Notes: generated from the letters alone by a model not told the origin. Shown: positions 1 to 8,649, counted from the first letter of the stretch. The stretch is 64,000 nt of DNA from GCA-2684655 sp045105235 (GCA_045105235.1 JBGCDH010000004.1:1-64000), one strand, 5' to 3'. A program made the numbers and translations.

Positions 1-1186
1 CGGTCTCGCGCAGCTGCTTTTGCGCCGCATTCCACAGTTCGTCATGCGTGCGTGACTCCGCGAACTCCTCGAGCGAATAGATGTGGTCGCGCGGATCGCC
101 CTGGTGCTCTGCAAGCGTGCGACGCGTCCACTCGGGCAGCGAGTCGTAGTCCTCGTAGTCGTCGCGCTGATGCGTGTAGTTGAAGCCTAGCTCGCGCCAC
201 GTCACCAGCTCGTCCAGGAAGGCTTCGGCCGCCTCACCCATGCCATACCAGCCGCGCTGGCCCGAAGTCTTGGGCGAGATCTTCTCGCGACTCCATTCCT
301 CGCGCTGCGCCAGACCGGCAAACACCTGATGCGCCGACAAATGGCCAAAGTGCAGGTAAGGCGAAAGCCCGCTCGGGCTGTCGGAGTCGGGATGGCTGCG
401 GTCGCTGGCATAGCGGTCGAGACGATCGCCAAAGAAGGAGCGCAACGCCTGGCCGGCCGCACGAGGACCGCCCGCAACGACTCCCGGCCCGACCGTGTGG
501 TCGATCGGCAGCGCCGCGATCTCCGCCGGATCCGCAGCCAGCATCGCCTTGCTTGCGGCGGGCCAGCGGCTCAGCACCTCGGCCGGCAGACGCGCCTTGC
601 CGAGCTCGTAGTTGCGCAGCGGATCGCCGGTCGGAAAATCAGACAGGTGCGCCGGCAGGGTCTTCTGCAGGAAGCGGCGGAAATCGAAGGCTCTCGAGAA
701 GACCTTGTCGCCGACTCGCATCGGCAGCAGGCCGTTGCTGTCCACGGTCTCGACGCGCACCGGAAGCTTCGCGGCCGCCGCCGCGACCATGCGCGGCAGG
801 AAGAAGCACGGGAAGTCGTCGGTCACGACAGCGCAGGCACGCTCGGCGAGCGCTTCCAGCATGCCGGAGCCGGCACCGGGCTCCGGCTCGACGTATGGGT
901 AGTAGCGAACCCCAGCGTCGGCGAAGTCGGCGAGGTTGTCGGCCATGCCCTGCAGCACGAACGTGTGGATCCGATCGCTGGCCCAGCGATAGCCGCAGCG
1001 AAGCGCCTCGACAACAAGCACCGGCTTGCCCAGCTCGCGACCGATCTCGACGGCGCGCTGCAGGGCGAAGTTGGTGCGGCGACGACGGAACGCAATCATC
1101 CAGTAGATGACGTAGTCGCCATCGGAACGCAGGTCGTGCTCGTTCGCCGGGCGGATTCGGATCTCGGGGACGGTTGAGCGGGCCAT
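1..1186 (-). CDS. Class II-type deoxyribodipyrimidine photolyase, 3' end beyond window
   Basis: About 395 codons are visible, and the frame runs off the left edge without a stop. The start is the ATG at 1186. The N-terminal Rossmann half has YWM near residue 28 followed by NFALQRAVE, as in class II CPD photolyases. The FAD-binding half has SPYLHFGHLSAHQ near 275, EAFLDELVTWRELGFNY near 318 and YSLEEFAE..THDELWNAAQ near 369, all close to class II photolyases. The usual SRDQR..DN stretch after YWM is replaced by an Arg-rich segment, so the antenna side or exact lesion may differ. The enzyme should repair UV pyrimidine dimers with FADH- and light. It is divergent from the GroES-like gene at 1260. 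Family assignment is firm; substrate is inferred. Confidence 0.85.
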   Translation of the reverse strand, partial: MARSTVPEIRIRPANEHDLRSDGDYVIYWMIAFRRRRTNFALQRAVEIGRELGKPVLVVEALRCGYRWASDRIHTFVLQGMADNLADFADAGVRYYPYVEPEPGAGSGMLEALAERACAVVTDDFPCFFLPRMVAAAAAKLPVRVETVDSNGLLPMRVGDKVFSRAFDFRRFLQKTLPAHLSDFPTGDPLRNYELGKARLPAEVLSRWPAASKAMLAADPAEIAALPIDHTVGPGVVAGGPRAAGQALRSFFGDRLDRYASDRSHPDSDSPSGLSPYLHFGHLSAHQVFAGLAQREEWSREKISPKTSGQRGWYGMGEAAEAFLDELVTWRELGFNYTHQRDDYEDYDSLPEWTRRTLAEHQGDPRDHIYSLEEFAESRTHDELWNAAQKQLRET

Positions 1187-1259
1187 ATCGTCTGATCGCG
1201 CGGATTCGGGGGGCGGATGCAGATGCGCCGCCGCTTGGCGCGTATCCTCAAAGACACCC

Positions 1260-1655
1260 ATGAAGCGTGGCAACAAAGAACTGCTCGTCGTCGGAGACCG
1301 CATACTCGTGCAACCCGAGCAAAAAGAGCGCATGACCAAAGTCGGCCTCTACCTGCCCGCCAATGTCGTCGAGAAAGAAGAGGTCCAAGGCGGCCGCATC
1401 GTCGCGATTGGCCCTGGCCAACCCCTTCCTCCACCTAGCGATGAGCAGGAACCGTGGAAGGAGGACTACCGCTCGCCGCGCTTCCTGCCGATGCAGGTCC
1501 AGCTCAGCGACTACGCGCTATTCTTCCGCAAGGCGGCGATCGAAGTGACGTTTGAGGACGAGCGCTTCCTGGTCGTGCCACACGGCGCCATCCTGGTGGT
1601 GCTGCGCGAAGACGGCGAAAAGAGCGTGCCCGACGAGCTGCCCGAGAACCTCTAG
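1260..1655 (+). CDS. GroES-like co-chaperonin (Cpn10 fold), orphan
   Basis: This 131-residue protein starts at the ATG at 1260. It follows the Cpn10 pattern: GDRILVQPE near residue 12, TKVGLYLP near 26, GGRIVAIGPG near 44 and a final VPHGAILVVLRE strand near 105. It is longer than the usual 95-100 residues. The extra length is an insertion after IGPG (PLPPPSDEQEPWKEDYRSP) plus a longer acidic tail, so the roof or mobile-loop geometry would differ from classic GroES. No groEL lies beside it. It may cap a chaperonin encoded elsewhere or have a specialised role. The next gene converges on it with an 11-bp gap. Confidence 0.8.
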   Translation: MKRGNKELLVVGDRILVQPEQKERMTKVGLYLPANVVEKEEVQGGRIVAIGPGQPLPPPSDEQEPWKEDYRSPRFLPMQVQLSDYALFFRKAAIEVTFEDERFLVVPHGAILVVLREDGEKSVPDELPENL

Positions 1656-1666
1656 ACCCGCTCGCA

Positions 1667-2386
1667 CTACGCGGGCGCCGTCAAACGAGCGACGCACTCG
1701 TCCACCACCTCTTCAAGCGAGCGCCCGGACGTCTCGACAACGATCTCGGCCTGCCGATAGAGCGGCTCGCGCTCCGCCAAGATCCGTCGCAGATCGCCGA
1801 ACGCCTGCTCGTTGTCCGCCATCGGACGCGTATCGCCCTGCGCGATGACGCGCTGCCAGTGATCCTCCGGGTCCGCTCGCAGCCACACCGAACGCGCCCG
1901 CCGCCGCAGCGCACCGTAGCTCTCCTGGTCGCTGACCAATCCCCCGCCAACGGCCATCACGCTCGGCTCCGACGTCAGCAGCCTCAACAGCTCCGCCCGC
2001 TCCACGCGGCGGTAGTACGATTCGCCGTGCAGCTCAAAGATCTCGCCGAGCAGCAGACCGCTTTGAGCCTCGATGCTGGCATCCAGCTCGACAAACGGCA
2101 GCGACAGTCGCTGCGCCAGCAACGGCCCAACGGAACTCTTACCGGCACCGCGCAATCCCAGCAGCACAACGTGTGGGAGCGGTGCCCCCGAGGTGCCGGC
2201 CACGAGCAATTCCGTCAATTCGACCGCAAAAGCCCGCGCGATCGCCTGCACGCGCAGCAGCGAAGGGTTGGCCTGCGCTGCCTCGACATCCGCAAGGAAG
2301 CGCTCGCTGATCTCCGCGCGCTCGGCCAGGCCTCGACGCGACCAGCCGCGCGCCTTGCGCAGGGCGCGCACGTTGGCGGCAAGCAA
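1667..2386 (-). CDS. XRE-type regulator fused to shikimate kinase-like domain (BoxR-like)
   Basis: The 239-residue protein has an N-terminal XRE helix-turn-helix (about 3-60) and a C-terminal shikimate kinase-like domain. The kinase part keeps the Walker A GLRGAGKSS at 77-85, the Asp in ELDASIE near 102, AVGGG at 145-149, RPM at 187-189 and REPLYR at 206-211. This two-domain layout is that of BoxR, the repressor of aerobic benzoate degradation that senses benzoyl-CoA. No box, aro or other aromatic-pathway genes are in the window, so the effector here is unknown. No ATG precedes the HTH before an in-frame stop; the TTG at 2386 is the most likely start. Confidence 0.85.
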   Translation of the reverse strand: MLAANVRALRKARGWSRRGLAERAEISERFLADVEAAQANPSLLRVQAIARAFAVELTELLVAGTSGAPLPHVVLLGLRGAGKSSVGPLLAQRLSLPFVELDASIEAQSGLLLGEIFELHGESYYRRVERAELLRLLTSEPSVMAVGGGLVSDQESYGALRRRARSVWLRADPEDHWQRVIAQGDTRPMADNEQAFGDLRRILAEREPLYRQAEIVVETSGRSLEEVVDECVARLTAPA

Positions 2387-2520
2387 ATCAAGAAGTGGGT
2401 CGCTGTGGTTCAGAGTGCCTGCACTTCAGAAAGACTGAGCTTCAGAATCACGAGGGTCCAGAACAACTACGCCGCCGACAGACTTCGCCGCAAGGAAACA
2501 GCGCCTCATGAACCAGCGAC

Positions 2521-4071
2521 TCAGAAGTAATACCACTCGGTCGAGGTGGTGACGGCACCGGAAGCATCGGCACCGCCGTAGATCATCATCTGCCCCTGCG
2601 GCGTGGCGATCACACCGGCGCCGGCGCGCGCACTGTTCATCAGCGGCCCCGGCGTGAAAGAGTTGGTCGCTTCATCAAAGATCTCGGTCGTCGCCAGCGG
2701 CGTCGGCGACAAGATGCTGCCATCGCCGCCGCCTACCAGCAGGAATCGGCCATTGCCCAACGACCAGGACTTGTGGTTCGCGCGCGCCGTCGCCATTGCA
2801 CCAACCGAGACCCAGCTGTTGCTCGCCGAATCGTAGATCTCGGCCGCGGCCGTCGGATTGCCGGCGTTGAACGGAATCAGCGAAAGCCCACTCATGCCGC
2901 CCGCAACAAGCCACCTACCGGGCGATAGCTCCACGGGATCGGTAAGCGCCCGTGCACTGCTCATCGCCGGCCCAGCGGCCATCGTGTTGCTTGCCGGGTC
3001 GTAGAGATCCGTCGACGAACGCACCGCGGGCACCCAGCCAAACAAGATGTTGGGCTCCCAGCTGATACCGCCACCGAGAACAATCACGCCGTCCGGCCGC
3101 TGCAGTGCAAAGTGCGCCGCGCGCGGATCGCTCAGAGCGGGGCCCGATGTCCACGTGTCCGCCACAGGATCATAGATCTCGGTCGAAGCGACCGCGTCCC
3201 GGATGGCGGAGAGTTGTGACGGCATCACCGACAGAGCCTCGAGGCCGCCGGAGACGAAAACTCGCCCGTCCGCTAGCAGCGTCGCCGTGTGCGCCATGCG
3301 CGGCGTAGCCATGCTCGCGGCCGGCGCAAACGTGTCGCTTACCGGGTCGTAGATTTCACACGAGCCCTGCGGATTGTTGGCGGCATCCACACCTCCGCAG
3401 ACCAGGTAGAGCCCGCTCGCCAGCTCGGTCATCGTGTGCATGGAGCGCGGCGTCGACATGGTTGGCCCGGAAGAGACCGAGTCCGTCATCGGGTCGTAGA
3501 CGTCGGTCGTGGCCGTGGCAACCTGTGCGAGCAGCTGACCGCGCGCACCGCCGAGGACCATGGTCCGGCGATCGGGGCGGACAAGAGCGGTGCCGAAAGC
3601 GCGCTCGCGGATCATGAAAACGAGGCGATCGCGGAAGCTGTCCGCGTTGGCCAAGCGAATCACGTTGCCGTTGCTGATCCTGTCGAGCAGCTGCGGGATG
3701 AACTGAAACGTCACGGCCTGGAAGTAAAGCGGCACGTCGAGCAACGCGGGCGAAGCCGCAAGCTGCGTTTGCACAACCCCACTGCCGGTGAGGTCGGTCA
3801 GGACGGCCCAGGCATTGCCAACCAGATCGAGCCCGATCGACAGCTGCCGCGGGTCCAGCGGGTCGAACGTCTGTACCGGCGTCGGCCCCGACGTTGTCGA
3901 CGGGACGATCAGCACCGGCTCGAAAAACTGCAGGCCCGGGTAGACCTCGAGCTCCAGTGGACCTGGCATCGCCCCACCATAGACGTCGAGCTCGAGATTC
4001 TGCGCCGAGGCAGGACAAAGAACGACACCGCTAAGTAGCAGCGAAACGGCAAGTTGTGGGAGGCGCATCAT
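2521..4071 (-). CDS. Exported kelch-repeat protein
   Basis: The protein is 516 residues from the ATG at 4071 (a second ATG is at 4068). The frame is open for 98 codons further upstream, but a clear signal peptide (RLPQLAVSLLLSG..LCPASAQ) starts here, so the longer version is rejected. The N-terminal third carries the segments ELDVYGG and LELEVYPG. From about residue 165 there are repeated kelch blades of the form VLGG/VCGG ... EIYDP ... FAPAASM.TPR..HT, probably forming a beta-propeller. Such domains bind proteins or glycans or act in oxidases; no catalytic residues can be named. The role at the cell surface or periplasm is unknown. Confidence 0.8.
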   Translation of the reverse strand: MMRLPQLAVSLLLSGVVLCPASAQNLELDVYGGAMPGPLELEVYPGLQFFEPVLIVPSTTSGPTPVQTFDPLDPRQLSIGLDLVGNAWAVLTDLTGSGVVQTQLAASPALLDVPLYFQAVTFQFIPQLLDRISNGNVIRLANADSFRDRLVFMIRERAFGTALVRPDRRTMVLGGARGQLLAQVATATTDVYDPMTDSVSSGPTMSTPRSMHTMTELASGLYLVCGGVDAANNPQGSCEIYDPVSDTFAPAASMATPRMAHTATLLADGRVFVSGGLEALSVMPSQLSAIRDAVASTEIYDPVADTWTSGPALSDPRAAHFALQRPDGVIVLGGGISWEPNILFGWVPAVRSSTDLYDPASNTMAAGPAMSSARALTDPVELSPGRWLVAGGMSGLSLIPFNAGNPTAAAEIYDSASNSWVSVGAMATARANHKSWSLGNGRFLLVGGGDGSILSPTPLATTEIFDEATNSFTPGPLMNSARAGAGVIATPQGQMMIYGGADASGAVTTSTEWYYF

Positions 4072-4495
4072 GGAAACACGACGACGTCGGATGGATTGGG
4101 GCAAACCACGAGGAAGAACCCGCAGCAATGCTAAAGTCGCACGACCCTCCCATCCGAAGGTAGGTTCAGGGCAAGGCTCGCACTTGACTTGCCCCACTCG
4201 CCACAAACATACTGCAGCACGCGCAGCAATGCGCCCACACATGACACAGCTCTCTGATCTGCATTGAGCCGAGACCTGGGCGGCTATCGAATCTCTCGCC
4301 AGAATCGATGAGCCAACGGCTCTTGATGGGGTACCTCTCCATCCGCCCTCACGGGCACCCATCATCTTGTAGAACAGAGTATTCGGCCGACGGGGCTTGC
4401 CCCGTCGGCCGAATTATTTTCCAGCCGGCGTCCGCCGCCATATCGCAGCGATTCGACCGTTGGCGAATGCACGCTGGGAGGCTATCCAGGCGGAT
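4072..4495. other. Divergent intergenic region with strong hairpin
   Basis: This 424-bp non-coding stretch lies between the divergent kelch and adenosyltransferase genes. It holds a perfect 15-bp stem hairpin at 4381-4414 followed by TATTTT, and a weak plus-strand promoter-like pair (TTGACT at 4184, CATACT at 4208). A 65-codon ORF at 4070-4267 has no RBS or protein-like composition. I see no convincing riboswitch consensus. Confidence 0.5.
4381..4420 (+). terminator. Terminator-like hairpin in the adenosyltransferase leader
   Basis: The arms at 4381-4395 and 4400-4414 are exact reverse complements (ATTCGGCCGACGGGG), with loop CTTG, followed by TATTTT on the plus strand. It lies 76 bp before the adenosyltransferase start, with no plus-strand gene upstream to terminate. 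It could therefore be an attenuator in a leader RNA. A role as a repeated extragenic palindrome is also possible. Confidence 0.55.
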
Positions 4496-5059
4496 ATGCC
4501 CCTCTACACCGGAACTGGCGACGAAGGCCACACAGGACTGTTCGGCAACCGCCGCGTGCCCAAGGACGACGCCCGCATCGAAGCCTATGGCACGGTCGAC
4601 GAGCTCAACTCGGTCATCGGCCTGCTTCGTACCTGGCTCGACGACAAGACAACGCCGTCTGACGAACAGCTCGCGTCGATCCAGCACGTGCTCTTCGAGA
4701 TTGGAGCCGACCTAGCGACCGAAGGCGGCGAAGCATCGGTTCCGCGCGTGCAAGACGCGGTCGGCGAGCTTGAGGGATGGATCGACGCATCGGAAAAGGC
4801 ACTCCCGGAGCTGCGGACGTTCGTGTTGCCAGGGGGCTCCCGCATTGGCGCGACGCTGCACCTGATGCGCACCGTCGCGCGGCGGGCAGAACGCTGCTAC
4901 TGGACGCTGCATCAGGCCGTCGTCCACACCTACCCGGTCCCTGAGGTGATCGGCGTCTACCTCAACCGCCTATCGGACCTAAGCTTCTCGTGGGCGAGGC
5001 TCGCCAATCAACAGGCAGGCGTCGAGGACATCCCGTGGCAGAAGGCAGCCCCAAAGTAG
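4496..5059 (+). CDS. PduO/MMAB-type ATP:cob(I)alamin adenosyltransferase
   Basis: This enzyme transfers the 5'-deoxyadenosyl group of ATP to cob(I)alamin or cobyrinate diamide, making coenzyme B12. The 187-residue protein has the full family signature: LYTGTGDEGHTGL at 3-15, RIEAYGTVDELNS at 27-39, RRAERCYW in the long helix near 130, and YLNRLSDLSFSWARLAN near 160. The frame is open upstream to 4397, but the family starts at MPLYTGTGDEG, so the ATG at 4496 is chosen. It has no B12-biosynthesis neighbours. A perfect hairpin just upstream (4381-4414) may regulate it. Confidence 0.93.
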   Translation: MPLYTGTGDEGHTGLFGNRRVPKDDARIEAYGTVDELNSVIGLLRTWLDDKTTPSDEQLASIQHVLFEIGADLATEGGEASVPRVQDAVGELEGWIDASEKALPELRTFVLPGGSRIGATLHLMRTVARRAERCYWTLHQAVVHTYPVPEVIGVYLNRLSDLSFSWARLANQQAGVEDIPWQKAAPK

Positions 5060-5188
5060 CGGGGCGCGCACCACAACATCCGGCGCCGGACCGACCAGAG
5101 ATCGATGCGCCAACGACGTTTGCAGGCCGCTGGCAGCAGCGGCCGAGCCCACAGGCGTCGTAGCTGCTGCTACGTCAACCGCAAGCGC

Positions 5189-5245
5189 TGGACTGGACTG
5201 GACTGGAGCGAGCCGAGCAGCCCAGACTCAACAGCCCAGACGCAA
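5189..5245. repeat. Short tandem repeats: TGGAC x4 and a 14-bp doublet
   Basis: TGGAC is repeated almost four times at 5189-5207. Two 14-bp units, CAGCCCAGACTCAA and CAGCCCAGACGCAA, follow at 5218-5245. Both lie in non-coding DNA, ending just past the stop codon of the minus-strand gene at 5249. Confidence 0.8.
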
Positions 5246-5248
5246 AGG

Positions 5249-5572
5249 CTAGACCGGGCCGGCGGCCGTGCGGCCGAGGCGGCACGCGCGGCGCAGCCAC
5301 ATCATGGCGCGCTCGACCTCGCGTGGGCCGGTGACGGGAATCTCAACAAACTCGCGCGAATGCGGGTCGCCATCATCGGGCATCCGCTTGGCGCCAATGA
5401 TCTTGAGAGCTTCCGTTACCTGCGGGGGTGCGAGCTTGACGACCACACCTTTCTTGCCGAGATACGAAAACACCTGACCGCGAACGAGGAAGCAGTCCTT
5501 ACTGTCCTTTTTCTCGCGGTTAACGTCCTTCCAGGCGCAGAGACGCTCAACAATCGTGGCAAGTGGATCCAT
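5249..5572 (-). CDS. Small protein resembling TfoX-N/YjbR (MmcQ) domains
   Basis: This 107-residue soluble protein starts at the ATG at 5572. The frame is open to 5677, but the extension is Arg/Cys-rich and unlike the rest. The core FLVRGQVFSYLGKKGVVVKL followed by a C-terminal REFVEIPV...EVERAMMWLRRAC helix resembles the strand-strand-helix layout of TfoX N-terminal or YjbR/MmcQ domains, a fold found in competence and putative DNA-binding proteins. The match is by pattern only. It shares orientation with proline dehydrogenase upstream (156-bp gap). The function is unknown. Confidence 0.65.
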   Translation of the reverse strand: MDPLATIVERLCAWKDVNREKKDSKDCFLVRGQVFSYLGKKGVVVKLAPPQVTEALKIIGAKRMPDDGDPHSREFVEIPVTGPREVERAMMWLRRACRLGRTAAGPV

Positions 5573-5728
5573 TGGGGGAGACACTATAGCGCCACAAGGC
5601 CGAGAGCGCCAGAGCCGAGCCCCCAATGGAGCACCCAGCCTCATTGCGCATATACGTAATATGCGTAAAGCCTTCAAAGAAAAAGGCTTGCTCGATCCTG
5701 CGCGCGGCCACCGATCGCGGCTGAAGGC

Positions 5729-6646
5729 TTACCGGCGGAAGAACAAGTTCTTGGTAACCAGCCACATCATCGCTGGATACTCGTCCAACCTCCTGCGCAG
5801 GTACTCAATCGCCATATCCCAGCTCAGGGCGAACGGCACGTAGAGACGCCCCACAACTCCCTTCTCGACCAGCTCGGCAAGGAAGCGGTCGCGCGGCACC
5901 CCGTAGAGCATCTGCACCTCGAAGCGATCGGTGCCGACGCCGGTCCTGGGCACGATTTCGTCCACGAAGCGCTTCACATAGGCGACGTCGTGCGTCGCAA
6001 ACTCGACGTAGTGCCCGCGCGTCAGGAGCGTCTCGGCAAACGACAGCAGCCGCTCCTTCATCTCCTTCTTGTCGGTGGTCGCGACCTCCGCTGGCTCCTG
6101 ATAGATGCCGATGACGAGCCGAACGCGGATCCCCTCGGGAAGCTCGTCGAGGTCCTTTTCGGTGCGGTTCAGGCGCGTCTGCAGAACGCAGCCGACGTGG
6201 GTATGGCCCTCGGCATGCAGCTCCCGCAGCACCTCGAGGGTGAAGTCGGTCCAGTCCCGCCCTTCCATGTCGATCGACAGGTCGACGTCGGCAGCAGCCG
6301 CGCGCCCCACAATCTCACGGATCGCCTCGCGCGAACCGGCCGCATCGCCCCCCTCGTGCAGCGGCCGGGTGGTGTAGGAGGATGGCTTGAGTGACAGCGT
6401 GGGACGATCGGCATTCGGCAGCGCTGCAGCGGCGTCGACCATGTCGAGATAGGCCTGCTTGTTTTGCTGGACCTGCTCCTCTTCGCGGATGTCTTCCGCC
6501 AGCAGATCGAGCGTCGACAGCAGCTTGCGCTTGCTGCGCAGCTTGCCGACGACCTCCATCGCCTTGCCAAGCGAGTCTCCGGCGACATACGGCTTCGCAA
6601 AGAAGCGCACCAGGAAAGCGGGGATGATGCGGATCAGGGGGTTCAC
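5729..6646 (-). CDS. Proline dehydrogenase (FAD-dependent, monofunctional)
   Basis: This enzyme oxidises proline to pyrroline-5-carboxylate, passing electrons through FAD to the quinone pool. The 305-residue protein has the PRODH (beta/alpha)8 motifs: LSLKPSSY near 84, DLSIDMEGRDWTD near 120, VGCVLQTRLNRTEKDL near 151, RLVIGIYQEP near 176, EFATHD near 215 and FEVQMLYGVPR near 243. The C-terminal YVPFALSWDMAIEYLRRRL is the conserved proline-binding helix with YLRRR. It is monofunctional, like the short type rather than PutA; the P5C dehydrogenase partner is not in the window. Confidence 0.93.
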   Translation of the reverse strand: MNPLIRIIPAFLVRFFAKPYVAGDSLGKAMEVVGKLRSKRKLLSTLDLLAEDIREEEQVQQNKQAYLDMVDAAAALPNADRPTLSLKPSSYTTRPLHEGGDAAGSREAIREIVGRAAAADVDLSIDMEGRDWTDFTLEVLRELHAEGHTHVGCVLQTRLNRTEKDLDELPEGIRVRLVIGIYQEPAEVATTDKKEMKERLLSFAETLLTRGHYVEFATHDVAYVKRFVDEIVPRTGVGTDRFEVQMLYGVPRDRFLAELVEKGVVGRLYVPFALSWDMAIEYLRRRLDEYPAMMWLVTKNLFFRR

Positions 6647-6807
6647 GGCTGCCTTGCGATCATGCCGAAGCGATCGAGTGGAGGGAAGGGCGCCGATACC
6701 AACCTCTGGTCCGGGGCGCGGGACTGGCCTCAGGTCGAAGACACCAAGACGACGATGGGATGGCTGGAATCGAATAGTCGCTGCCTTCCGGCGGCTGAGG
6801 CGAAGTC

Positions 6808-8643
6808 ATGCGCATCACGTTCTTGCTCGAAGTAGCGGACCAGCTCTGGGGCGGCGTCAAAGTCGCGCTCGAAGACGCCAACTGGCTCAGCAGCCGGGGC
6901 CACCAAGTCACGGTAGTCAGTCGCTCCGCACCCCCCGCATGGATGCAGGTGAACTGCGGTTTCCTGCGCGTCCCCGATTTCCGGCCCGAGCACCTGCCGG
7001 ATGCCGACGTGATCATCGGGACGTTTTGGAGCACCGTTCCCTGGGCCGCATCCGCCGGCCCCGGCAAGGGCATACCGGTGCACTTCTGCCAGGGCTTTGA
7101 AGGCGACAACCCGGAGAATGCGGCGGTGCGCGAGCGCATCGAGGCCGTCTACCGACTCCCCGGCATGCACCACGTCACGATCTCGCCGCACCTCACGACG
7201 CTGCTACACGAACGCTTCGGCCTGTCGGCAACCGAGCTGCGCTACGTCGTTGACCACGGTGTCCACAAGCCCGCCGAGGCACGCGCTTCCAACTCGCCTC
7301 TGCGCGTTGGGCTGGTCGGGCCGTACCAGGTCCCGTGGAAGGACCTGCAGACCGGCTACGCCGCGTGCCAACTGGCCCACAAGGCCGGCCAAGAGCTCAT
7401 TCTGGTTCGCGCCAGCAACATCGAGCCGAGCCCAGAGGAGCGCAACCTGCCGTTCCCGGTCGAGTGGCACCAGACGCTGCGCCCCGATGAAATGGGCGAT
7501 TTCTACCGCTCGCTCGACGTCTTTTTGGGCACGAGCCGCGGCGCCGAAGAAGGCTTCTTCTTGCCCGCGATCGAAGCGATGGCCTGCGGCGTGCCGTCGG
7601 TGCTGACCGACATCCCTTGCTTTCGCAACCACGAACGACTCGTCGGCCACGATCGCTACGCGCTGTTCGTCGAGGCCAAAGACCCCGCCGCGATGGCCGA
7701 AGCGCTGGTGCTCGCCGGCGCCCTACCCGAGATCCGATCCGCCCTTCGCGAGGCCGGCTTCGAAGTCGCCGACAAGTATCGCCTGCAAGAGCACGGCGAA
7801 CAGTTCGAAGCCCTGCTCCAGCGACTTGTCGTAGACGCAGGTCCGAGCGCGGCCACACCGTCCGCGACAAGTTTGCCATCGCCGTGCGCCGTCCCGCCGC
7901 CGCCGCCCGCCCCGGAGCCGAAGCGAGAGCCGCCGCAACGGCCGAGCCTGACGCTGCCGCCCGAACCCACCGGCGACCCGGTCCTCGCTCCGCATCGCGA
8001 CGCGAGCAAGCCCGCCGCCCGCAAGCCTGAGGCGAACAAGAAGCTGCGGCTCGTACCGCGCAAGACCCCACCAGCGACGCCCCCGCCAGCAGGCATTCCG
8101 CAGAAGGGCCTTCCGCAGCAGGGGATCCCGCAGCCGAACCGACCGGCAGCCGCAAGCGACGAATACGCGGACCTACAACAACTGTTGCACGAGGCAGCCG
8201 GCCGCTGCCGCGCCAGCGGCGACCACCGGCGCGCAGCACGCCTGCTCGCTGCCGAGCATTGCCTTGTGGACGCCGACGTGCACGCAGCGGAAGCCGCCGA
8301 ATTGCTGCGGGCCATTGGCGACAGCCACCTTCTCGCAGGCGAAGCCGAGCGCGCCCTCGCCGTCTACGACGAACAGCTGCAGGCCGGCCTCGACGACGAA
8401 GGCACCCACACGGGCCGCGGCAACGCCCTGCACGCGTTGGGCCGCATGCACGAAGCCGCACAGGCGTTTCGCGCCGCCCTGGCCGTCGGCACCCGCACCG
8501 CCGACAGCTACAACCGCCTCGGCGTCGTGCTGTTTCAAGCCGGCGATTTGCCCGCGGCGCGACAGAGCTTCGAGCGTGCCCTCGTGCTCGATCCGGAGCA
8601 CGCGGAAGCACGCGAAAACCTGCTCTCGCTGCCCGCCGCCTAA
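6808..8643 (+). CDS. GT4-type glycosyltransferase with C-terminal TPR domain
   Basis: The first 350 residues of this 611-residue protein are a GT-B glycosyltransferase: an N-terminal half beginning RITFLLEVADQLWGGVKVAL, then a C-terminal half with RVGLVGPYQVPWKDL near 165 and the donor-site loop SRGAEEGFFLPAIEAMACGVPSV near 240. A Pro-rich linker (about 355-450), including a 15-bp tandem array encoding GIPQK/GLPQQ/GIPQP, leads to TPR repeats (about 450-605). It probably modifies surface glycans, with the TPR part recruiting partners. It is followed after 6 bp by a second glycosyltransferase gene of similar design, so the two are likely co-transcribed. Confidence 0.88.
   Translation: MRITFLLEVADQLWGGVKVALEDANWLSSRGHQVTVVSRSAPPAWMQVNCGFLRVPDFRPEHLPDADVIIGTFWSTVPWAASAGPGKGIPVHFCQGFEGDNPENAAVRERIEAVYRLPGMHHVTISPHLTTLLHERFGLSATELRYVVDHGVHKPAEARASNSPLRVGLVGPYQVPWKDLQTGYAACQLAHKAGQELILVRASNIEPSPEERNLPFPVEWHQTLRPDEMGDFYRSLDVFLGTSRGAEEGFFLPAIEAMACGVPSVLTDIPCFRNHERLVGHDRYALFVEAKDPAAMAEALVLAGALPEIRSALREAGFEVADKYRLQEHGEQFEALLQRLVVDAGPSAATPSATSLPSPCAVPPPPPAPEPKREPPQRPSLTLPPEPTGDPVLAPHRDASKPAARKPEANKKLRLVPRKTPPATPPPAGIPQKGLPQQGIPQPNRPAAASDEYADLQQLLHEAAGRCRASGDHRRAARLLAAEHCLVDADVHAAEAAELLRAIGDSHLLAGEAERALAVYDEQLQAGLDDEGTHTGRGNALHALGRMHEAAQAFRAALAVGTRTADSYNRLGVVLFQAGDLPAARQSFERALVLDPEHAEARENLLSLPAA
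8092..8136 (+). repeat. In-frame 15-bp tandem repeat x3
   Basis: Three consecutive 15-bp units (GGCATTCCGCAGAAG and variants) lie in the linker of the glycosyltransferase and encode GIPQK, GLPQQ and GIPQP. The unit length keeps the reading frame. Confidence 0.85.
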
Positions 8644-8649
8644 AGCCAT

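Noticed and set aside
329..1177. 282-codon plus-strand frame
   Set aside because: It is antisense to the photolyase, whose frame runs off the edge and carries full family motifs.
4184..4213. Promoter TTGACT - 18 bp - CATACT
   Set aside because: A single weak match in 424 bp is expected by chance and the gene starts 280 bp later.
4184..4380. Cobalamin riboswitch upstream of the adenosyltransferase
   Set aside because: GAGCCGAGACCTGG at about 4266 only vaguely resembles the B12 box; other conserved blocks are not seen. Needs an RF00174 search.
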